A stretch of 27,243 nucleotides of DNA from JAKAQB01 sp027320105 (GTDB lineage Bacteria > Actinomycetota > Acidimicrobiia > Acidimicrobiales > Palsa-688): positions 1 to 27,243 of the forward strand of contig DAHVMA010000069.1 of NCBI GenBank assembly GCA_027320105.1, written 5' to 3'. Numbering within the stretch: the stretch's first letter is position 1; each line of letters opens with the position of its first letter. This document shows, piece by piece, positions 14,817 to 21,832 of this stretch. A model generated the notes under the pieces. It ran no database searches, was not told where the DNA came from, and was given only the letters and a program-made list of their open reading frames with translations. Both the position numbers and the translations under genes were made by a program.

Positions 14817-14831
14817 AGGGCCGAAGGTCCC
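14817..14831 (-). promoter_or_regulatory. DosR/DevR-box-like site upstream of ftsH
   Basis: AGGGCCGAAGGTCCC on the + strand (GGGACCTTCGGCCCT on the minus strand) has the 5-4-5 dyad layout of the DosR/DevR motif GGGAC-N4-GTCCC, with GGGAC in one arm and GGCCC in the other. It lies about 60 bp upstream of the ftsH ATG. The same 15 bases occur at 24400-24414 upstream of ctaB. A further GACGGCC is found at the same distance downstream of both boxes. Confidence 0.6.
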
Positions 14832-14849
14832 CACCGCCCCTGGTGCTGC

Positions 14850-14879
14850 GCTGTCACCGTCTTGCTATGCGGTGACAGC
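14850..14879. repeat. 10-bp inverted repeat (hairpin or operator)
   Basis: GCTGTCACCG (14850-14859) and CGGTGACAGC (14870-14879) are perfect reverse complements separated by 10 bases. The dyad lies about 19 bp upstream of the DosR-like box. It could be an operator for a second regulator of ftsH, or a terminator for the leftward operon ending at 15153, although it is far from that stop and has no U-tract. Confidence 0.6.
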
Positions 14880-15152
14880 CGAGCGGCACAACCATTGGGT
14901 CCGACGCAGTGCTGGCTGACCGGCCCGCAGGGCGGACGCCCCGACGAGGCCCCTATGGTCCCAGGCGCACAGGATCGCCAGATCCCTCCCCCGACGAGCT
15001 GCCTCGGCGCCGGCTCACTCCAAGCCCGCCGTGGCACGGGACGAACCGTCGACGCCGACCACGACACGCGACCTCATGGGACCGAGACCACTACGTCGCC
15101 CACAGACCACGTCGCGCGGAGACCAGCTGCGCCACGCGTGCGCTGCCCACGA

Positions 15153-16166
15153 TCACCACTGACGGTCACCGCCGCCGGCGTTGGCGGCTCGGAGGGCAGC
15201 AACGTAGCTGGCCCGCTCGTGGACCGTGGCATCCACATCGGGTGGCACGGCGAACATCCCTCGAAGCTCGCCAAGGCGTCTTAAGCCGCGCTGTGCCATC
15301 CAAGCGGCCAGGCCGGCAAGCAGCACCTGGGCATGGTCGGGTCCGTGGCGCAGCAGTGCCGAGGCGCTCATGACGACGTCCGCTCCCGCAAGGAGGTACT
15401 TGACGAGGTCGTCGGGTCCCTCCACACCGGTCGTCCCGGCCAGGTCCACCCGGACCTGTCGGCGCAGCAGGGCTATCCAGGTCCGAGGAACTCGTCCCTC
15501 GGCGGGGCTGGACAGGTCGACACCGGGCACCACTGCCAGGCCCTCGGGGTCGATGTCGGGCTGGAAGAACCGGTTGAAGAGCACGAGCCCGTCGGCACCG
15601 GCGTCCGCGAGCCGGAGCGCCATGTTCGCCGGCGAAGACAGGTAGGAGGAGAGCTTGACCGCGACAGGAAGCGCCACCGTGGCCTTCACCAGATCGACGA
15701 TCTCGACGTAACGCTCCTCGACGTCGCCTCCCCAGACGCTCGGGTCGGCGGGAAGATGGTAGGTGTTGAGCTCGATGGCTGCCGCCCCAGCGTCGGCCAT
15801 GGCGCGGGCATAGGCGGTCCAGCCACTGGCGGTGGTCCCGTTGAGCGAAGCGATCACCGGGATGTCGACGACCGAGCTGGCCCGCTCGAGCAGGCTGAGG
15901 TAGTCGCGTGCCACGGCGTCGGTCCTGGGTGCCTCCGGGAAGTAGGTGAGCGACTCGGCGAAGCGCTCGCTGCCGGCCCAGGTGAGGCGGGCATAGCGCT
16001 CGGCCTCCACCTCGATCTCCTCCTGGAAGAGCGAGTGGAGCACCACCGCGCCCACGCCGGCGTCGGCCAGGCGGCGTACCCCGTCCAGGGTGTGCGACAG
16101 CGGAGAGGCCGAAGCGATGAGCGGGTTGGCGAGCTGTAGGCCCAGGTAGGTCGTGGTCAGGTCCAT
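15153..16166 (-). CDS. Dihydroorotate dehydrogenase-like flavoprotein
   Basis: A 337-aa FMN TIM-barrel protein of the dihydroorotate dehydrogenase/PreA superfamily. Typical strands are LTTTYLGLQLANPLIASASP (3-22), VIASLNG (104-110), IELNTY (131-136), VAVKLS (168-173), LVLFNRFFQ (194-202) and AGTTGV (243-248). These carry the FMN-binding Lys and Asn positions. It lies downstream of PFOR in the same direction, a neighbourhood known for this 'DHOD-like' subgroup, so it may be an electron-transfer or reductase partner and not the pyrimidine enzyme. The ATG at 16166 has AGGCGG 5 nt upstream. A damaged copy of its own N-terminus lies directly upstream. Confidence 0.82.
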   Translation of the reverse strand: MDLTTTYLGLQLANPLIASASPLSHTLDGVRRLADAGVGAVVLHSLFQEEIEVEAERYARLTWAGSERFAESLTYFPEAPRTDAVARDYLSLLERASSVVDIPVIASLNGTTASGWTAYARAMADAGAAAIELNTYHLPADPSVWGGDVEERYVEIVDLVKATVALPVAVKLSSYLSSPANMALRLADAGADGLVLFNRFFQPDIDPEGLAVVPGVDLSSPAEGRVPRTWIALLRRQVRVDLAGTTGVEGPDDLVKYLLAGADVVMSASALLRHGPDHAQVLLAGLAAWMAQRGLRRLGELRGMFAVPPDVDATVHERASYVAALRAANAGGGDRQW

Positions 16167-16390
16167 GCGGGCCGCCTACGGGCATCGGCACGGAAGCGCT
16201 GCACCGCGTGGCGTGGCGCTCGGCTTGCTCCTCGAGCTCTTCTTCGAAGAGCAAGTGCAGCGCCACCACCCGGCCAACGCCGGCGTCGGCCAGGCGACGG
16301 ACTCCGTCCAGGGGGTGGGGAAGGCAGGGAGGCCGAGGCGACGAGCGGGTTTCGAAGCGGCAGGCCCAGATACGTGGTGGTGAGCTCCAT
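16167..16390 (-). pseudogene. Frameshifted, truncated copy of the dihydroorotate dehydrogenase-like gene
   Basis: From the ATG at 16390 the minus strand reads MELTTTYLGLPLRNPLVASAS, nearly the start of the neighbouring gene, then loses similarity. In the next frame it resumes as SHPLDGVRRLADAGVG and VVALHLLFEEELEEQAERHA, matching residues 24-59 of the intact protein (SHTLDGVRRLADAGVGAVV...). Lining up the DNA shows one extra base in this copy near 16325. Similarity stops after about 60 codons, where the sequence runs into the intact gene's start. It keeps AGGAGC (16395-16400) and a TGATG overlap with the PFOR stop. It is an old tandem duplicate, since the visible DNA differences are many. Confidence 0.8.
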
Positions 16391-19300
16391 CAACGCTCCT
16401 TGCGAGCATCGGCAGGGAACCGTTCGGCGGGGCGCGTGGCCATCTCCTCGTAGACCGCCCAGCGCTGGTCGACCGCCTGCTGGGCCAGGGCCGAGAGGCG
16501 CTCGGACTCGGCGCGATCGGAACGGGTCAGCATCGAGTAGCGCAGCTCCCTACGGGTGTAGTCGCCCAGCGAGATCCGGGGTCGGGGTGAGTCGAGGAGG
16601 AAGGGATTCTGGCCGCCTTGGCGCAGGACCGGGTCGTATCGGATGAGCGGCCAGTACGCGCTGGCGACGGCCCGGTGTTGCTGGTCGAGGCCGTCTCGCA
16701 TCTCGATCCCATGCGCGATGCAGTGGCTGTAGGCGATGAGCAGCGACGGGCCGTCGTAGGCCTCGGCCTCCCGGAACGCGCGCAGGGTCTGCTGGGGGTC
16801 GGCCCCCATCGCCAGGCGGGCCACGTACACGCTGCCGTAGGCGATGGCCTGGAGGGCTAGGTCCTTCTTCTCGACCGACTTGCCGGCGGCAGCGAACTTG
16901 GCCACCGCCCCGAGCGGAGTGGCCTTGGAGGCCTGGCCCCCGGTGTTGGAGTAGACCTCGGTGTCGAGCACCAACACGTTCACGTCACGCCCGCTCGCCA
17001 GCACGTGGTCGAGGCCAGCTGCGCCGATGTCATAGGCCCAGCCGTCGCCACCCACGATCCAGACGCTGCGCCGCAGCAGGTGATCGAGCACGCTGGCGAG
17101 ATCCTCGGCCGCCGGCTGCGCCAGCGCCTCGAGGCGCTGGCGCAGCTCCAAGAGACGCCGGCGTTGGGCCGCGAGCTCCGACTCGGTGCGCTGGGGTGCG
17201 GCCAACAGCGCTTCGACCAGCTCGGCACCGATGACGTCCTCGAGCTCGACAAGGCGGGCCCCGGCCACCGCCGCGTGGTGGTCGGCGGCCAGGCGCAGCC
17301 CCAGGCCGAACTCGCCGTTGTCCTCGAACAGCGAGTTCGACCAAGCCGGGCCGCGCCCCTCGGCGTCGCTGGTCCAGGGGGTGGTGGGCAGGTTCCCGCC
17401 GTAGATCGACGAGCACCCAGTGGCGTTGGCAATCACGGCGCGGTCGCCGAAAAGCTGGGAGAGCAGCTTCAGGTACGGCGTTTCGCCGCAGCCGGCACAA
17501 GCCCCGGAGAACTCGAAGAGCGGGGTGAGGAACTGGGTACCCCGCACCGTCCCAAAGTCCACCCGAGGGCGCTCGGCCGCCGGCAGCGACTCGAAGAATG
17601 CGACGTTCCTCCGCTCGGCGACGACCAGGTCTTCGCGCCAGGCGAGGTTGATGGCCTTGTGGCCGCGATCGGCCGGCGCGGTGACGGGACAGGCTTCTAC
17701 GCACAAAGCACAGCCGGTGCAGTCCTCGGCATAGACCTGCAAGGTATAGGCACTGTCGGGAAGCCCACGGGCGTTGAGCGGGGCGGAACGAAATGCCGCG
17801 GGAGCGCCATCTAGCCGAGAGCGGTCGTAATACTTGGCCCGGATCACGGAATGGGGGCAGACGAAGCTGCAGTTGCCGCACTGGATGCAGAGTGTGGGGT
17901 CCCACTGGGCGACGAGATCGGAGACGTTGCGCTTCTCGTACGCAGCAGTGCCGCTGGGCCAGGTGCCATCCACAGGCAGGGCGCTGACCGGCAGCTCGTC
18001 ACCGCCCCCCGACATCATCACCGCCGTCACGCTCCTCACGAACTCGGGGGCGTCATCAGGCACAACCGGCGCTGGCTCAGTGGTGGAGGTGGCACGGCCC
18101 GGGATCTCCACTCGCACCAGGGCCTCGAGGGCACGGTCGACCGCCGCCAGGTTGGACTGGACGACCCTTGACCCGCGGCGGGCATAGGTCTTGCGGATCG
18201 AATCTTTGATCCGCTCGATCGCCTCGTCTCGAGGGAGGACGCCCGAGATGGCGAAGAAGCACGTCTGAAGGATCGTGTTCACTCGCCCGGCGAGCTCCAG
18301 ATCCCGAGCGATGCGGTTGGCGTCGATCACGTAGAGAGAGATGCCCTTTTCGATGATCTGCTCTTGGACCGGGCGGGCAAGGGCGTCCCAGACCTGAGCT
18401 GCGGGCTCGGGACAGTTGAGCAGGAGCGTGGCGCCCTGGGCAGCCCTGCCGAGCACCTCGTGTCGCTCGAGGAGGCCGGAGTGGTGACATCCCACGAAGC
18501 CGGCCCGCTCGACCAGATACGGGGCCCGGATGGGCTCGGGCCCGAAGCGCAGGTGCGAGACCGTCTCAGAGCCCGACTTCTTGGAGTCGTAGACGAAGTA
18601 TCCCTGGGCGTAGAACTGGCCGGCGCCGAGGATCTTGATGCTGTTCTTGTTGGCCCCTACCGTTCCGTCGGAGCCCCGGCCGAAGAACACCGCCCGCAGC
18701 GTCCCCGATGCCTCGATGTCGAGCGACGCGTCGCAGGGGATCGAGGTCCCCGAGACGTCGTCGGTGATCCCGACGGTGAAGCGCCGTCGCGGGCGGTCTC
18801 GATCGAGCTCGGCGAGGACCCCGGCAACCATGGCGGGGGTGAACTCCTTGGAGGACAGCCCGTACCGGCCGCCGAAGACCTCCGGCATCCTCCGCCGCTC
18901 GCCCTCGGCATGGCCCTCGGCCAGGGCGCCGAGCACGTCCAAGAACAGTGGCTCACCCAGCGAGCCCGGCTCCTTGGTCCGATCGAGCACCCCCACCTTC
19001 CGGGCGCTCTCCGGCAGGGCCGCGAGCAAGGCCTCGGCCGGGAACGGCCGGTACAGGCGCAGGGTGATCACGCCCACCTTCTCGCCCGTGCTGCACAGAT
19101 GGGCCACGGTTTCGCGCAGGGTCTCGGCCCCCGAACCCATCGCCACCACCACCCGCTCGGCTTCGGGGTCCCCGGCGTAGTCGACGAGGTGGTACCGGCG
19201 GCCGCTTCGCTCGGCCAGGGCGTCCATGGATTGCTGCACCAGAGCGGGAACCCGGGCGTAGAACGGGTTCACGGTCTCTCTGGCCTGGAAGTAAACATCG

Positions 19301-19956
19301 GGATTCTGCGAGGTGCCCCGGATGAAGGCATGCTCAGGCGACATGGCCCGGGCACGATGGGCACGGATGAGCTCCTCGGGGACCAGGGCCCGAAGGTCGT
19401 CGTCGGAGAGCAGCTCCACGGTGTTGAGCTCGTGGCTGGTGCGAAACCCGTCAAAGAAGTGCACGAAGGGCACCCGGGCCCGTAGCGTGGCGGCCTGGGC
19501 CACCGCAGCGAGGTCGTGGGCCTCCTGCACCGACGAAGAAGCGAGCAGGGCGAACCCGGTGGAGCGAACGGCCATGACGTCTTGGTGGTCCCCGAAGATC
19601 GACAGCCCCTGGGCGGCCAACGAGCGGGCGGCCACATGGAAGACCGCCGGGGTGAGCTCGCCGGCGATCTTGTACATATCGGGGACCATGAGCAAGAGAC
19701 CCTGGGATGCAGTGAACGTGGTCGACAAGGCCCCGCCTTGGAGCGCACCGTGGAGGGCGCCGGCGGCGCCGGCTTCGCTCTGCATCTCGACCACCGCCGG
19801 CACGCTGCCGTAGACGTTGGGGCGCCGCGCGCACGACCACTCGTCGGCCAGTTCGGCCATGGGCGAAGCCGGGGTGATGGGGAAGATGGCGCAGACTTCG
19901 TTGGTCCGGTACGCCACCGAGACCGCCGCCTCGTTGCCGTCGACGATTGCTCGCAT
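16390..19956 (-). CDS. nifJ: Pyruvate:ferredoxin (flavodoxin) oxidoreductase
   Basis: A 1188-aa single-chain PFOR that oxidises pyruvate with CoA to acetyl-CoA and CO2 and reduces ferredoxin. Near the N-terminus IFPITPASPMAELADEW (24-40) is the pyruvate-site motif of domain I. Two ferredoxin-type clusters follow at about 686-698 (CIQCGNCSFVCPH) and 746-757 (CTGCALCVEACP). The TPP domain shows CAGCGETPY (about 815) for the proximal cluster, GGDGWAYDIG (about 965) and NTGGQASKATPLGAV (about 1003). Length is normal for NifJ-type enzymes. The start at 19956 overlaps the upstream reductase stop as TGATG. The open frame upstream of it is a shadow. Translational coupling suggests the reductase exchanges electrons with PFOR or its ferredoxin. 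Confidence 0.95.
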   Translation of the reverse strand: MRAIVDGNEAAVSVAYRTNEVCAIFPITPASPMAELADEWSCARRPNVYGSVPAVVEMQSEAGAAGALHGALQGGALSTTFTASQGLLLMVPDMYKIAGELTPAVFHVAARSLAAQGLSIFGDHQDVMAVRSTGFALLASSSVQEAHDLAAVAQAATLRARVPFVHFFDGFRTSHELNTVELLSDDDLRALVPEELIRAHRARAMSPEHAFIRGTSQNPDVYFQARETVNPFYARVPALVQQSMDALAERSGRRYHLVDYAGDPEAERVVVAMGSGAETLRETVAHLCSTGEKVGVITLRLYRPFPAEALLAALPESARKVGVLDRTKEPGSLGEPLFLDVLGALAEGHAEGERRRMPEVFGGRYGLSSKEFTPAMVAGVLAELDRDRPRRRFTVGITDDVSGTSIPCDASLDIEASGTLRAVFFGRGSDGTVGANKNSIKILGAGQFYAQGYFVYDSKKSGSETVSHLRFGPEPIRAPYLVERAGFVGCHHSGLLERHEVLGRAAQGATLLLNCPEPAAQVWDALARPVQEQIIEKGISLYVIDANRIARDLELAGRVNTILQTCFFAISGVLPRDEAIERIKDSIRKTYARRGSRVVQSNLAAVDRALEALVRVEIPGRATSTTEPAPVVPDDAPEFVRSVTAVMMSGGGDELPVSALPVDGTWPSGTAAYEKRNVSDLVAQWDPTLCIQCGNCSFVCPHSVIRAKYYDRSRLDGAPAAFRSAPLNARGLPDSAYTLQVYAEDCTGCALCVEACPVTAPADRGHKAINLAWREDLVVAERRNVAFFESLPAAERPRVDFGTVRGTQFLTPLFEFSGACAGCGETPYLKLLSQLFGDRAVIANATGCSSIYGGNLPTTPWTSDAEGRGPAWSNSLFEDNGEFGLGLRLAADHHAAVAGARLVELEDVIGAELVEALLAAPQRTESELAAQRRRLLELRQRLEALAQPAAEDLASVLDHLLRRSVWIVGGDGWAYDIGAAGLDHVLASGRDVNVLVLDTEVYSNTGGQASKATPLGAVAKFAAAGKSVEKKDLALQAIAYGSVYVARLAMGADPQQTLRAFREAEAYDGPSLLIAYSHCIAHGIEMRDGLDQQHRAVASAYWPLIRYDPVLRQGGQNPFLLDSPRPRISLGDYTRRELRYSMLTRSDRAESERLSALAQQAVDQRWAVYEEMATRPAERFPADARKER

Positions 19957-21752
19957 CAGCCGCCCTCCCCCGCCGGCTCGGAGACCATCTCGATGGCATG
20001 CACAGGACATTGCTCGAAGCACGCCGCACACCCCGTGCAGCGGTCGTAGTCGAAGCGGTAGCGATGTCCCACTCCTAGCTTGATCACCGCGGCTTCCGGG
20101 CAGGCGCCCAGGCACCCGTCGCACTCGAAGCAATTCCCGCACGACAGGCACCGCGCCGCCTCGTAACGGGCATCCGCCTCGGAGAGCCCGCCGACCACCT
20201 CGGAGAAATCCGCCACCCGTGTCTCCGGCTCGAGCTCGGGTTGGGACCTAAGGGCGAAGTCCCCGAAGTACCAGAGGTGCAGCTTCTCGAAGTCGGCGAG
20301 GGGGTGCTTGGGCCAGTCCGCGGCTGCCTTGCCCGTGAGCCAGGCGTCGATATAGCGAGCCGCCTTCTTCCCGTGCCCCACCCCGACGGTCACCGTGCGC
20401 TCGGCGGGCACCATGTCACCGCCGGCGAACACGCCGGGCGCACCGGTCATCATGGACGCGGAGACCACCACCGTGCCATCTTCTTCGAGCTCGACTCCCG
20501 GCACCGTGCGCAGGAAGCTCGTGTCGGTCTCCTGGCCGAGGGCCAGGATCAGGCTGTCGGCGGCCAGTCGCTCGAGTCGCCCGGTGGGACGAGGAACCCC
20601 GTGCTCGTCGAGCTCCATCGCCTCCACCACCAGATCGGGACCCTCGAAGGCGCTGATGGTGCGCAACCAGTTGATCCGCACGCCTTCGCGTTCGGCGTCT
20701 TGGGCCTCCTCCTCGTGGGCGGGCATCTGGGCCCGGGTGCGGCGGTAGACGACGAGGGCCTCCGCGGCCCCCAGGCGCCGGGCGACACGAGCCGCGTCCA
20801 TGGCGGTGTTACCCCCGCCGTAGACCGCCACGCGCCGGCCCAGCACCGGGCGCTCACCGGAGGCGACACCCTTCAAGAAGGACACGGCGTCGAGGATCCG
20901 CCCGGCGTCGCGGGACGGGATGTCGACCCGCTTGGAGAGATGGGCACCCACGGCCACGAACACGGCGTCGAAGCTGCCCTCGCGCCATTCGGCGTCGAGG
21001 TCGCTGACCCGGTGCCCGCAGACTACACGCACCCCCAGTGTCTTGATGCGCTCCAACTCGGCGGCGAGCACCTCGCGAGGGAGGCGGTAGGCGGGGATGC
21101 CGTAGCGCATCATCCCGCCCGGCTCCGGGCCGGCGTCGCGGATCTCCACCTCGTGTCCGCGCCGAGCCAGGTGGTAGGCGGCCGACAGCCCGCTCGGCCC
21201 CGCCCCCACCACCAGCACCCGCTTGCCGCTTCGTGACGCGGGCGCCGAGAGCTCCCAGTGCTGCTCCAGAGCCAGGTCGCCCAAGAAGCGCTCCACGGCG
21301 TGGATCGACACCGCTTGATCCAGCTCGGCCCGGTTGCAGGAGCACTCGCAGGGGTGGTAGCAGACGCGGCCCTCGGTGGCCGGGAACGGGTTGTCGGCCA
21401 CCAGCGCCCGCCACGCGTGTTCGTAGCGGCCGACCTCGGCCTCGGCCAGCCACGCCTGGATGTTCTCCCCCGCCGGGCAACCGGCGTTGCAGGGAGGGAG
21501 CAGATCCACGTAGATGGGGCGACGGCTGCGGACCGGTCCCGCCCACGAATGTCCGTGGGCCAGATCGGGCCGGGCGGTGAGGTCGGGGCGGGTCATCGCC
21601 CCGACGTCCAACATCGGGTCCAGGGGTTGGCCGGGAAAGCCATCTCGCCCACGGTACGTCTCGAGAGGCCACCTCGACCGAGGTGTTCGAGCTGCGCACA
21701 ACCACGGCTCGGACGGTAGGCCATCAGTTTCACGTGGTTGGGCCAGAGTCAA
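19956..21752 (-). CDS. GltD-like NAD(P)H-dependent Fe-S flavoprotein with C-terminal 2[4Fe-4S] domain
   Basis: Up to 598 aa. An N-terminal cysteine-rich domain (CNAGCPAGENIQ at 88-99, then CYHPCECSC at 131-139) resembles the Fe-S domain of glutamate synthase small subunit. The FAD fold has GAGPSG (183-188), the NAD(P) fold has GGGNTAMD (312-319), and VFAGGDMVPAERT closes the flavin domain. After the GltD-like core come two cluster motifs, CLSCGNCFECDGC (535-547) and CTGCAACFEQCP (572-583), so a ferredoxin is fused on. No glutamate synthase large subunit is nearby and the next gene is PFOR. I infer an NAD(P)H:ferredoxin-type oxidoreductase partner. The first in-frame codon is TTG at 21752. ATG at 21614 or 21596 are alternatives. 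Confidence 0.85.
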   Translation of the reverse strand: MTLAQPRETDGLPSEPWLCAARTPRSRWPLETYRGRDGFPGQPLDPMLDVGAMTRPDLTARPDLAHGHSWAGPVRSRRPIYVDLLPPCNAGCPAGENIQAWLAEAEVGRYEHAWRALVADNPFPATEGRVCYHPCECSCNRAELDQAVSIHAVERFLGDLALEQHWELSAPASRSGKRVLVVGAGPSGLSAAYHLARRGHEVEIRDAGPEPGGMMRYGIPAYRLPREVLAAELERIKTLGVRVVCGHRVSDLDAEWREGSFDAVFVAVGAHLSKRVDIPSRDAGRILDAVSFLKGVASGERPVLGRRVAVYGGGNTAMDAARVARRLGAAEALVVYRRTRAQMPAHEEEAQDAEREGVRINWLRTISAFEGPDLVVEAMELDEHGVPRPTGRLERLAADSLILALGQETDTSFLRTVPGVELEEDGTVVVSASMMTGAPGVFAGGDMVPAERTVTVGVGHGKKAARYIDAWLTGKAAADWPKHPLADFEKLHLWYFGDFALRSQPELEPETRVADFSEVVGGLSEADARYEAARCLSCGNCFECDGCLGACPEAAVIKLGVGHRYRFDYDRCTGCAACFEQCPVHAIEMVSEPAGEGG

Positions 21753-21781
21753 CCTGTTGCCCGCCTGTCCCGGACCGGACT

Positions 21782-21810
21782 GTTATACCATAAGTGGTAT
21801 GCTGAGTCGA
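21782..21810 (-). promoter_or_regulatory. Predicted promoter of the GltD-like/PFOR operon with operator in the spacer
   Basis: On the minus strand TCGACT (21805-21810), a 17-bp spacer and TATAAC (21782-21787) form a promoter with a start near 21775. The palindrome ATACCA-TAAG-TGGTAT (21785-21800) lies in the spacer and overlaps the -10 box. A protein bound there would block or remodel polymerase binding. It is AT-rich in otherwise GC-rich DNA. Confidence 0.5.
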
Positions 21811-21832
21811 GCATCGCGCCACGGCGCGTCTC

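Larger units (their letters stand above)
14757..15152. other. Intergenic region upstream of ftsH
   Basis: About 400 bases between the ftsH start and the dihydroorotate-dehydrogenase-like stop, both on the minus strand. Open frames here are short and Arg/Pro-rich, so no gene is called. It contains the DosR-like box at 14817-14831, the long inverted repeat at 14850-14879 and a weaker box-like sequence at 14948-14962. Confidence 0.5.

Noticed and set aside
14948..14962. Second DosR-like box GGCCCCTATGGTCCC upstream of ftsH
   Set aside because: It matches the repeated 15-mer at only about 10 positions and has a poor left arm, so it is not listed as a site, though a degenerate distal box is possible.
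21747..21752. TTGACT as a -35 box for the GltD-like gene
   Set aside because: It coincides with the proposed TTG start codon and has no -10 box at the right distance. The pair at 21782-21810 is better.
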